A stretch of 64,000 nt of DNA, taken from assembly GCA_022457155.1 (NCBI GenBank), contig JAJGOT010000348.1, forward strand, positions 838,501 to 902,500, written 5' to 3'. The DNA is from Cladopsammia gracilis. Lineage: Eukaryota; Cnidaria; Anthozoa; Scleractinia; Dendrophylliidae. The translations under genes and the position numbers were made by a program. The notes beneath the pieces were generated by a model, which ran no database searches, was not told the DNA's origin, and was given only the letters and a program-made list of their open reading frames with translations. Numbering within the stretch: the first letter of the stretch is position 1; each line of letters starts with the position of its first letter. Positions 25,148 through 35,519 of the stretch are shown piece after piece.

Positions 25148-26942
25148 TAGATAGATAGATAAAAACTTTATTTAAGTGTCAAAAGACCTTATAGCCTGGG
25201 TAAACCCATACTAATTTGGGGACACAAAAAATATTAAAAAAGTATAAAATATCTAATATTAATCTAAAACCTAAAATATATTTAATATTTAAAATTAATA
25301 TAAAGCTAACAATCTATTAATTGATAATAAAAGCTAAAATTTAAAAAAAAGAAAATGATAAAAATGTATTGTTATGATGAGCAGAGGGTACAATCCTTGC
25401 AACCATCATCCATTAACAGAGTTATGTCGTATTTACGAATCTTGTTTTTAAAAGCATTCAACGTTTTTGCTGATCTATCAGCTGTAGATAATTTTCCCCA
25501 TAACCTTGGGCCTAGATAGCTTAAAGAGTGTTTACCATGTGTTATTGTATTGTACCTAGGAATTGAGAAATCTGATTGCCTTAAGTAGTAGGAAGAAGTG
25601 TGGTTATTAAAAATATTACAAATATTAGTGGGGCATAATTTATGCTTAACTTTGTACATAAGGATGCAGATATCCTGCAAGCGCCTGTTCATCAGCGTTG
25701 GCAACTCGGCCCTCTCAAGTAGTTGAGTATAACTTGCATGCTTGTCCCTATACACCGCCCTTAGTCCTCTTTCTGGCAATCTTTCTAGTTTTCGCGAGTC
25801 ACTGGATCTACAAAAATGCCAGACTAAGTGGCAATACGTAAGATACGGCAGAACTGCTGATTTAAATAGTACTAGCTTTGCCTTTGTTGGAATTAAGTTT
25901 CTAAGTCTCATGAGAACGCCGATCCTTTGACTTGCCTTATTGCAAATTGAGCTTATGTGATCAGTAAAGTTAAGTTTGGAATCTATTGTAACACCTAAAA
26001 GGTTAAGAGTTTCTGCTGCTTTGATTTCCTCATTGTTTACATAGATTGCACGTGCCACACTGTTTTCATCCCGACTGTAATCAACGTTCATAGTTTGATA
26101 TTTCTTGAGGTTCCCCGCTAGAAAACTAGAATCGTACCACTTGGTAGCTATATTCGCACTATCCCTAAGCTTGGATGTAACGATAGGTCATGTCCGGTGT
26201 AATAGATTTGGTGGTCGTCTGCATACATTGATATGTTCTTCGTTATGCAGTAAGACAGATCGTTTTGGAAAATGTTCCATAGCAACGGGCCTAGGGCGGA
26301 GCCCTGTGGACAGCCTCGGTTGACCAGCCTACGTGAGCTTGCATGACTACCAATTTTCACACTGTTTTTCCTATCACACAGATAGCTATTTAAAAGTTGT
26401 AATGCGCTGTCCTGGAAACCATATGCTCTGAGCTTGCTGAGGAGTAAAGGTGGATACAATGAGTCAAAAGCCTTTGACATGTCAGTTGATAGGATGCTTA
26501 CAGCCAATCTGTTATCCCTCACCTTTCTCCATCCCTCCACTAAGTTAATCAGAGATGTTTCGCAGCTGTATGTTCTCCGATAGGCAGATGAGTTTTCATA
26601 CATGCGGCTGTCAAAACCAGTAGTTACTTGCTTGCTTACTAATTGCTCGAATACTTTATTCACACATGGGAGGACAGTTATTGGCCTGTTGTTTTCTTTA
26701 GAATACTTATCACCCTTTTTGTAAACCGGAGTCCAGTCCCCGCGCTTCCATTCACTTGGCCATACGCTGTTATGAATGCATGAATTAAAGAGAGTGGTAA
26801 GTGGTTTGGAAAGTTCTTCAGCTCCGATTTTCAGAACTTTTGCCGGGATGCCATCACAGCCGGTAGCCTTATTTGTATTGAGCGACTCTAGAACAGCTAG
26901 GACTTGTGCTTGAGTAACGGGTTTGACATCAGGCAGTGTCAT
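25148..26942 (-). mobile_element. 5'-truncated non-LTR retrotransposon (LINE), type A
   Basis: Minus strand. It ends (3') in a short (TAGA)n tail at 25148-25163, and its 5' end is cut inside the reverse transcriptase at 26942. The 3' untranslated part (25164-25371) is AT-rich. Unrelated in sequence to the LINE in the tandem array. Flanked on both sides by pieces of the same host repeat, which are two different copies rather than a target duplication. Confidence 0.8.
25372..26942 (-). pseudogene. Reverse transcriptase remnant of LINE type A
   Basis: Two open segments, 26942-26148 and 26091-25372, in different frames. The first holds RT motifs NKATGCDGIPAKVL, DMSKAFDSLYPPLL, RGCPQGSALGPLLW and the catalytic MYADDHQIY. 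The second is the thumb/C-terminal region (LGVTIDSKLNFTDHI, PYLTYCHLVW). The type matches CR1/jockey-like non-LTR elements found widely in invertebrates. Missing endonuclease and frameshift make it dead. Confidence 0.8.
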
Positions 26943-26949
26943 TAGTATA

Positions 26950-27305
26950 CACTACGAAGAGTATTCACGAAGTGCGACGGCTAAAACCGAAAATGCCCGA
27001 AATATTGACTAAGAGGCTCCGTTATTTTTCTCCTAGGAGCCAACAAATGTCTCATAAGTTATGACAAATAAACTATTGATTATTCCATCTTACAAACATT
27101 AGTTAAGCAAATGCAACGAACTAAAGCAGCTCAAAATAGACTGAGCCGTTATAACGCACGCATTTTGGTTTCAGATAAATGTCACGATTGACACTGCCTC
27201 TCCAGCAAACAAAGGCAACTTCGATTTCAAGATAAACTGTAATCCACTTCAATCCTTTCAATTCTGCGCTTTATCTTCAAACTATAGGATCTTTTTATCC
27301 AACAA
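26950..27305 (+). repeat. Host 'body' repeat, partial copy
   Basis: Starts at ACGAAGAGTATTCACGAAG and runs through the 3' part of the repeat into the first satellite units. About nine in ten positions appear to match 24903-25147. Confidence 0.7.
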
Positions 27306-28312
27306 AGTCTCACTTTTCCGCACACCAGATCTGAAAATCGTCGTTCTGGTCTCAAATCAACGCCAAATCGGGGAAACATTGCGATTTCTATAAAAACTGC
27401 GTGCGGAGCAAGTTTTGGCAGAATTTCACTTTTCCACACACCAGATCTCAAAATCGTCGTACTGGCCCCAAATCATCGACGAAAAGCGAAAACAGTGGCA
27501 TTTCTAACAAAAGTGCATAAAGCGTATGTTTGGGGCCGTGCGGAGCAAGTTTTGGCTAAATCTAACTTTAGAGCACACCGGATCTGAAAATCGTCGTATT
27601 GGCCTCAAATCATCGCCAAAAAGTGAAAACAGTGCCATTTCTATGAAAAGTGCACAAAACGCACGTTTGGGGCCGTGCTGAGCATGTTTTGGCAAAATCT
27701 CACTTTTGAGCTCATCAGATCTCGAAATTGTTGTACTGGCCTCAAATCATCGCCAAGCGAAAACAGTGGCATTTCCATGAAAAGTGCACAAATCCCACGT
27801 TTGGTGCCGTGCGGAGCAAGTTTTGGCAAAACCTGACTTGGAGCACCCCAGATCTGAAAATCGTCGTTCTGGCCTCAAATCATCGTCAAAAAGCGAAAAC
27901 AGTGCATTTCTATGAAAAGTGCACAAAACGCACGTTTGGGGCCGTGCGGAGCAAGTTTTGGCAAAATCTCACTTTTGAGCACACCAGATCTCAAAATCGT
28001 CGTACTGGTCTCAAATCATCGCCAAAAAGCGAAAACAGTGCATTTCTATGAAAAGTGCACAAAACGCACGTTTGGGGCCGTGCGGAGCAAGTTTTGGCAA
28101 AATCTCACTTTCGAGCACACCAGATCTCAAAATCGTCGTACTGGCGGCCTCAAATCATCGCCTAAAAGCGAAAACAGTGCATTTCTATGAAAAGTGCACA
28201 AAACGCACGTTTGGGGCCGTGCAGAGCAAGTTTTGGCAAAATCTCACTTTTGAGCACACCAGATCTCAAAATCGTCGTAAGGTCTCAAATCATCGCCAAA
28301 AAGCGAAGATAG
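27306..28312 (+). repeat. ~136-bp satellite array, first block
   Basis: Seven to eight units of about 136 bp, each with GCGAAAACAGTGCATTTCTA, AACGCACGTTTGGGGCCGTG, GCAAGTTTTGGCAAAATCTC and CAGATCTCAAAATCGTCGTA. Short open frames on both strands through the units are by-products of repetition. This block has about one unit more than the equivalent blocks at 34661 and 41871. Confidence 0.85.
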
Positions 28313-31300
28313 TTTTTTTATTATTATTTTTTTCCTTTCATTACAAAGAACTACGTGAAAAGAAAAAATTACAATATTCTAAACAACCGCCATAACAGAC
28401 ATACTTACAATTGTCAAGATTCCACAAATTATATACATTACAGCCAAAAAACAGCCGCGCAATTGCTAAATGAGGCTTGTATTACAAAGAATTAATTAAC
28501 GCTTAATTATGTTGATAAAAGAGAAATTGACAGTTATTTACAGTACACCCTAAAATGAAACAAAAACACACATGAACATAAACACAAAAGGATACACACG
28601 AACTCAATTAAAGGGGGAAATGTCTTTTGGCCATTTTTCAGAAAGGGTTTCTAGTTTATTCTTCTTAGTGGAAATATAGTTTTCAACTTGGTATTTAATT
28701 CTTACTTTAAATTTGAAACCTTCGATGTTTGGAAGTACCTGTTTCTTTCTGCAATCCCATAAATACAATTTACCAATTAATATCAGATAATTCAACAAGG
28801 GACATTTTGACATCGTTATTCCAATTATAACCTCTCGTAAACGCAACCCGTGAAATTCCTTTGTTATTGTTAAATAATACTGTTCAACATTTTTCCACAA
28901 CATATTTGAGCGCCGACAGTAAAAGAGAAAGTGACATAATGTTTCCTGTTCAGTCTTGCAGAAAGTACATTTGTCATGCTGGAGATATCCAATTTTAAAA
29001 GGTTTTGCATTGATGTAAAGTATTGAATTTAAAACTTTATATAGAAAGGATTTAAGTGGGGAAGGTTGTTAGCAATTATTAAGATATTATTAAAGAATAA
29101 TAGTCTTTCGTTTTCTTTTCTACTATGTCAAAAATCTCATTTCCCTTTATAAAATAAGTATTATCTGTAAAGGTAGTGTACTCTATTATTTTCAAAGAAG
29201 AAGGAATTGCGCGCCTAAGACGTGTCCATGTAAGAAAATTAGCTTTCTCAACTATGTTATTAATTACATTAAAGGATTCTATATTGTCGAGATTGAACGA
29301 GAGATCTTTAATGATACGTATCCCCGAGTCATAAGATTTATGAAAAACTGGTTTTCCATCTATTCTTATATCTTTGTTATTCCAAATTATACAGAGCCGT
29401 TCTTTATTAGCTAAAAAGAGGTTTCGAAATTCTAACCAACATTCTGAAAGTTCTCTGTAGAAAACAGAGTTAATTGGAAGATCGTCCATTGCATAATTAC
29501 ATTTAAAAAGCAAAAGACCACCAACATTACGTAGGGGATATAACAAGTAGAATTTCCACGTACTTTTGTTATCGCTGAGAATACGTTTTAGCCAAGCTAA
29601 TCGTACAGCTTTGACCAAGCTTTCAATATCTGTCATTTTAATGCCACCGTCTTCATAACTGTTTATTGAAGAGAGCCTTGTTACTTTATCCTTTCCATTC
29701 CACAAAAAGTTGAACATCAAACTATTTACTTGTTTGATGATTTTACTTGGAGGTGAAAGAACCGAAGATATAAAAACTAGTTTTGGAATAAGTAATGATT
29801 GATTATAGTTACTTTACCATAAATGGACAGTCCTCTAGATGACCATATATTTGTCAGTTGCTTTATGCTGTCAACCTTCTCTTCAAAGTTGTTTCGTAAA
29901 ATAATGATAGGTCATATGTAAAAAAGGTTCCTAAAGCTTTAATGGGTTCACTTGGCCATTTAATACCAAACGGTTTTTCGTCTTTTCTTTTAAGCGAACC
30001 AATCCACATTCCTTCTGTTTTAGAACTATTTACCTCCAACCCACTGAAGTTCTTAAATACTTCTAGTTCTTCAAATAGCGTTTTTGCAGAATTTTCATCA
30101 GACAGGGTTGCTGTGGTATCGTCTGCGTATTGCAACAGCTTGGATTCATAACTTCCTATTTTATTTCCTTCGATATCAACATTTTGACGAATGGAGATTG
30201 CCAAGCATTCAACAGCTAAGATAAAGAGGTAGGGGGACAAGGGATCACCCTGCCTCACACCACGTTCTAATGTAAAATAGTCTGATGTCATGCCATTATT
30301 TATTACACAGCTTTGAATATTTGTGTAAAACATTTTGACCCAATTTATAAAATTGGGACCAAAATTAAAGGCCTCAAGGCAACTGAAAAGATAATGCCAT
30401 TCTAAAGAGTCGAAAGCCTTTTTAAAGTCAATGAAAATCAAGACGCCTGGAATATTCTTACTGTCTGTAAATTCCATTATATCGAAAATTGATCGAATAG
30501 TCTCACCAATATAGCGATCTTCAACATAACCTGTTTGATTATGATGTATGATATTCGGTAAAACTTTCTTTAATCTTACAACAATCACTTTTGAAATTAT
30601 TTTTGCATCCACGATAATAAAAGAGCTTGGCCTCCAATTTTCAATGAGAGTTCGATCTTTATGTTGCTTTTCTATAAGAGTTATAATTGCTTTTCTTTGA
30701 GAGCTAGACATTTCGCCGTGGTTGAAACACTCCCTCACACATTCCACAAATGGAACACAAATTAATTCCCAGCAACTTTTGTAAAGTTCTATTGGTATTC
30801 CATCATTACCAGGAGATTTGTTACTCTCAAACCTGTTAAGAATGGCTGTAATTTCTTCAACAAATATTTCTCCTTCACAAGATTGTTTTTGTTCTTCTGA
30901 TAATCTTGGTATATTCAAATTATTTAAAAATTCGTTTCCATTTTCTTTATCCTCATCTGTTACATTTGATTGGTACAAGCTATGGTAAAAACGTTTTTGT
31001 TCCTTCAGTATCTTAAAAGGATCAGATGTAATGGGACCACTTATTAATAGTTTTCTTATATGTTTTTGACGTGATTACGCTTCTCTAAATTTAGAAAATA
31101 TTTTGTACTTCTCTCGCCATGCTCGTGCTATCGTGCCCTTGCGCGAATAATTACACCCCTTGCTTTTTCCTCACAATAACGTTCTAGAGTTTCTTTTGCT
31201 TCATTTAGAGTATTTAGGTTAGAGTCGGAAGGGTCCTATTCGAATTTTGTAGTTGTTTCCTCGTATACGTATTGTAAGTTTTTTTCCATTGCAGATCGTT

Positions 31301-31842
31301 CTTTGGCTTTCTTTTTCGAGAACAAAATAGCATGGTTCCGAATATTATACTTAATCCAATCCCAGATGCACCTTTTGTCTGATAAATTCTCGCTTCCTGT
31401 TGTTTTCCAAAGTGGAATATTTTGTTTTAATTTTTCCAGATAATTCGGATCTTCAAGAAGAGAGACGTTCATTTTCCAGAACCCGGGGCCCCTTTAAGAT
31501 TTGATTGGAGTCGGTTAAATTCAATTCAATTGCTGCATGATCAGTTTTTATAGCTGGAATGATATCGGTTGTATTTACAAAATCCTGTAAGTTGTTTGAT
31601 ATCAGCCAGTAATCTAAACGACAGAAAATTGATGGAGATTTTTGGCTCCAAATGTAACTTCTAGTTTGTGGATTTTTAATTCTCCAAACGCCGACAAGGT
31701 CCAATTCATTTTGTAAACATTCAATATTGTCTATAACCATTTTTCTAGGTACCATAACGCCACCTTTCTTATCCATCTTAGGGTCAAGAGGACAGTTACA
31801 ATCACCTCCAATGATTATATTTTCTTCACAATCTAAGTCTTC
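28313..31842 (-). mobile_element. L1-like LINE, type B, tandem copy 1
   Basis: Minus strand, about 3.5 kb, 5'-truncated within the endonuclease domain. Its 3' end has an A-rich tail with (AAT)n, at 28313-28330. Satellite sequence AAAAAGCGAA.A.AGT is found on both sides (28299-28313 and 31844-31858), giving a target-site duplication of about 15 bp and showing that it inserted into a satellite unit. Confidence 0.85.
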
Positions 31843-31881
31843 AAAAAGCGAAAACAGTGCATTTCTATAACAAGTGCACAA
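28604..31881 (-). pseudogene. Endonuclease/reverse transcriptase remnants of LINE B, copy 1
   Basis: Five open segments in several frames: 31881-31453 (APE endonuclease C-terminal part with GGDCNCPLDPKMDK, FCRLDYWLIS and TDHAAIEL; the first codons are satellite), 31472-31236, 30978-29863 (RT with NKSPGNDGIP, FIDFKKAFDSLEW, RGVRQGDPLSPYLF and QYADDTTATLS), 29720-29079 and 28903-28604 (C-terminal region). Motifs fit the L1/Tx1 group. The same breaks recur in every tandem copy, so the element was dead before amplification. Confidence 0.8.
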
Positions 31882-33300
31882 AACGCACGTTTGGGGCCGT
31901 GCGGGGCAAGTTTTGGCAAAATCTCACTTTTGAGCACACCAGATCTCAAAATCGTCGTACTGGCCTCAAATCATAGCCAAAAAGCGAAAACAGTGCATTT
32001 CTATGAAAAGTGCACAAAACCCACGTTTGGGGCCGTGCGGAGCAAGTTTTTGCAAAATCTCACATTTGAGCACACCGGATCTCAAAATCGTCCTCTTGGC
32101 CTCAAATTATCGCCAAAGAGCAAAAAAAATGCATTTCTATGAAAAGTGCACAAAACGCAGGTTTGGAGCAGGGCGGAGCAAGTTTTGCCAGAATCTCACT
32201 TTTGAGCACACCGGATCTTAAAATCGTCCTACTGGCCTCAAATCATTGCCAAAAAGCGAAAACAGTGCATTTCTATGAAAAGTGTACAAAACGCACGTTT
32301 GGGGCCGTACGGAGCAAGTTTTGGCAAAATCGCACTTTAGGGCACACCAGATCTCAAAATCGTCGCACTGGCCTCAAATCATCGCTAAAAAGCGAAAACA
32401 GAGCATTTCTATAAAAAGTGCACAAAGCGCACGTTTGGGGCCGTACGGAGCAAGTTTTGCCAAAATCTCACTTTCGAGCACACCAGATCTCAAAATCGTC
32501 GTTCTGGCCTGAAATCATCGCCAAAAATCGAAAACAGTACATTTCTATTAAAAGTGCACAAAACGCACGTTTGGGGTCGTACGGAGCACGTTTTGGCAAA
32601 GTCTCGCTTTTGACCACACCATATCTCAAAATCGTCGTACTGGCCACAAATCATGGTCGAAAAGCGAAAACAGTGCATTTCTATGAAAAGTGCGCAAAAC
32701 GCACGTTTGGGGCCGTGCAGTGCAAGTTTTGGCAAAATCTTACTTTTGAGCACATCAGATCTTAAAATCGTCGTACTGGCCTCAAATCATCGCCAAAAAG
32801 CGAAAACACTGCATTTCTATAAAAAGTGCACAAAACGCACGTTTGAGGCCGTGCGCAGTAAGTTTTGGCAAAATCTCACTTTTGAGGACACTAGATCTCA
32901 AAATCGTGCTACACACCTTAAATTATCGCGAAAAAGCGAAAACGGTGCATTTCTATGAAAAATGCACAAAACGCACGTTTGGGGCCGTGTGGAGCAAGTT
33001 TTGGCAAAATCTCACTTTTGAGCACACCAGATCTCAAAATCTGGAAAACAGTGCCATTTCTTTGAAAGTGCATAAAACGCACGTTTTGAGCCGTGCAGAG
33101 CAAGTTTTAGCAAAATCTCACTTTTAAGCACACCACGTCTTAAAATCGTCGTACTGGCCTCAATTCATCGCCATATCGGGAAAACAGTGCAATTTTTGTG
33201 AGAAGTGCACATAACGCACGTTTGGGCCGCGCGTAGCAAGTTTTGGCAAAATCTCACTTTTGAGCTCATCAGATCTCAAAATCGTCGTACTGGCCTCAAA
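31843..33300 (+). repeat. ~136-bp satellite array, second block
   Basis: About ten to eleven units continuing directly from the LINE insertion point; units here are more diverged from each other than in the first block, with variants such as CACACCATATCTC. Confidence 0.85.
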
Positions 33301-33415
33301 TCGACCATTTTGAGATCTGTTGTGCTCAAAAGTGAGATTTTGCAAAATCGTGCTCTGCACGGCCCCCAAACGTGCGTTTTCTACACTTTATAAAGAATCG
33401 CACTGTTTTTCCGAT
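33301..33415 (-). repeat. Inverted satellite unit
   Basis: One satellite unit in reverse orientation (CCATTTTGAGATCTG, AAAGTGAGATTTTGC, AAACGTGCGTTTTC) directly abuts the forward array, forming a fold-back. Present at 40511 and 47722 in the other copies. Confidence 0.8.
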
Positions 33416-34052
33416 TAGGCGATGATTCCAAATCAACGTCGTCGTTCATCTCGTAATTTTCATTGTAAGTTTTATCGTCGTCCTCTAACGGCTCAAGGAT
33501 ATCAGCGTCATCGAATTCCTCCTGGGATTCTCTGCACAACTGTTTTTTTTTCGAGAAATCTTGTTCACTGACACTTTCAGCTGCTTGTAAACGAGGGTCA
33601 CTGACACTTTCAGCTGCTTGGACTCGCTGACTATTCACAACACTCTTTGGTGAAGGCGGTATAACATTTTGATCTTCTGCAAGACTCTGCGTAGGAACGA
33701 AGTCATCAGCACTCGAATCACTACTACGGTAATACTGTTCCAGTTTACTTGGTCGTGGTAATGTTTTTGAGGAATGCATTTTTGTGTCAAATTCTGAAGA
33801 TTCTGATTCTTCATCAGACTGTTCTTGGTATTCAGAACCTGTGTCGGCAGAACTTTCATTATCTTTTGTAATGGCCTGCGATGTTTCTGCTGTTTCTGGC
33901 ATTTCTGTTTTTTCCTGCCGTGCTTCTACTGTGAGAAGACAGAGGGCGATGCGGAGCACAGAAGAGCGTGTACTCACCGCTCCATGGCTTGTCCCTGCTG
34001 TGATGACCAGCTTCATGTACGGACACTGATGTCTTAAAACGTATCCCATCAT
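33381..34052 (-). CDS. Unrecognised acidic Ser/Glu-rich 223-codon ORF, tandem copy 1
   Basis: Open from ATG 34052 to 33381. The first 45 residues are hydrophobic/basic (VSTRSSVLRIALCLLTVEAR), the rest is strongly acidic and Ser/Gln rich (EYQEQSDEESESSEFD) with a short internal duplication (QAAESVSDP / QAAESVSEQ). It ends in the inverted satellite unit. Identical or nearly so in all three tandem copies, but that reflects recent duplication, not selection. It could be a piece of a domesticated or transposon gene, or a chance frame. Confidence 0.35.
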   Translation of the reverse strand: MMGYVLRHQCPYMKLVITAGTSHGAVSTRSSVLRIALCLLTVEARQEKTEMPETAETSQAITKDNESSADTGSEYQEQSDEESESSEFDTKMHSSKTLPRPSKLEQYYRSSDSSADDFVPTQSLAEDQNVIPPSPKSVVNSQRVQAAESVSDPRLQAAESVSEQDFSKKKQLCRESQEEFDDADILEPLEDDDKTYNENYEMNDDVDLESSPNRKNSAILYKV

Positions 34053-34660
34053 AACTCCTAAAGTATTATTTAGCAGAATTTAGCAGATAGTACCAAATGC
34101 AAGCTAAATTGTAATCCTCTTCAATCCTTGCAATCCTGCGCTTTATTTCCAAACTAATACTTTTGTTTTGGGCTATAGGATCTTTTTATCCAACTAAGTT
34201 GTATATTTTGTGCCATTTGGCGATATAACGTGGAAATAAGCTAAGCGACATTTTGCCATTTCGGCGGGACAGTGTTATCAGATGCATGCACGAAGACTAT
34301 TCACGAAGTGCGACGGCTAAAACCGAAAATGCCGGAAATATTGACGAACAGGCTCCGTAATTTTTCTCCTAGGAGCCAACAAATGTCTCATATGTTATGA
34401 CAAACAAACAATTTATTTTTCCATCTCTCAAATATTAAGTAAACAAATGCAACGAAGTAAAGCAGCTCAAAATAGACTGCGCCATTATAACGCACGCATT
34501 TTGGTTTTAGATAAATGTCACGATTGACACTGCCTCTCCAGCAAACAAAGGCAACTTTGATTTCAAGATAAACTGTAATCCACTTCAATCCTTTCAATCC
34601 TGCGCTTTATCTTCAAACTATAGGATCTTTTTATCCAAGGAAGTTGTATATTTTAAAGTC
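34053..34660 (+). repeat. Host 'body' repeat, full copy
   Basis: Non-coding, about 600 bp, includes GCCATTTGGCGATATAACGT, CTCCTAGGAGCCAACAAATG, CGCACGCATTTTGG and ends at TCTTTTTATCCAAGGAAGTT before the satellites. This is the uninterrupted version of the repeat hit by virus copy 2. Confidence 0.75.
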
Positions 34661-35519
34661 TCACTTTTCCGCACACCAGATCAGAAAATCGTCGTTCTGG
34701 TCTCAAATCAACGCCAAATCGGGGAAACATTGCGATTTCTATGAAAGCTGCGTGCGGAGCAAATTTTAGCAGAATTTCACTTTTCCGCACACCAGATCTC
34801 AAAATCGTCGTACTGGCCTCAAATCAAAAGGGAAAACAGTGGTATTTTTAACAAAAGTGCATAAAACGTATGTTTGGGGCCGTGCGGAGCAAGTTTTGGC
34901 TAAATCTAACTTTAGAGCACACCAGATCTGAAAGTCGTCGTATTGGCCTCAAATCATCGCCAAAAAGTGAAAACAGTGCCATTACTATGAAAAGTGCACA
35001 AAACGCACGTTTGGGGCCGTGCTGAGCATGTTTTGGCAAAATCTCACTTTTGAGCTCATCAGATCTCGAAATTGTCGTACTGGCCTCAAATCATCGCCAA
35101 GCGAAAACAGTGGCATTTCCATGAAAAGTGCACAAATCCCACGTTTGGTGCCGTGCGGAGCAAGTTTTGGCAAAACCTGACTTGGAGCACACCAGACCTG
35201 AAAATCGTCGCTCTGGCCTCAAATCATCGCCAAAAAGCGAAAACAGTGCATTTCTATGAAAAGTGCACAAAACGCACGTTTGGGACCGTGCGGAAAAAGT
35301 TTTGGCAAAATCTCACTTTTGAGCACACCAGATTTCAAAACCGTCGTACTGGCCTCAAATCATCGCCAAAAAGCGAAAACAGTGCATTTCTATGAAAAGT
35401 GCACAAAACGCACGTTTGGGCCGTGCAGAGCAAGTTTTGGCAAAATCTCACTTTTGAGCACACCAGATCTCAAAATCGTCGTACAGGCCTCAAATCATCA
35501 CCAAAAAGCGAAGACAGTG
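34661..35519 (+). repeat. ~136-bp satellite block in copy 2
   Basis: About six units before the LINE 3' end; one unit fewer than the block at 27306. Confidence 0.85.

Noticed and set aside
24833..26949. A very long target-site duplication around LINE A
   Set aside because: The two flanking pieces of the body repeat differ at many sites and are separate copies.
27306..33300. Many short ORFs (60-115 codons) on both strands
   Set aside because: They recur every satellite unit in different frames and reflect the absence of stops in the 136-bp monomer.
33960..34010. Small intron (GTGAGT...CACAG) within the acidic ORF
   Set aside because: Removing it gives a stop at once in the current frame, and the ORF is open without splicing.
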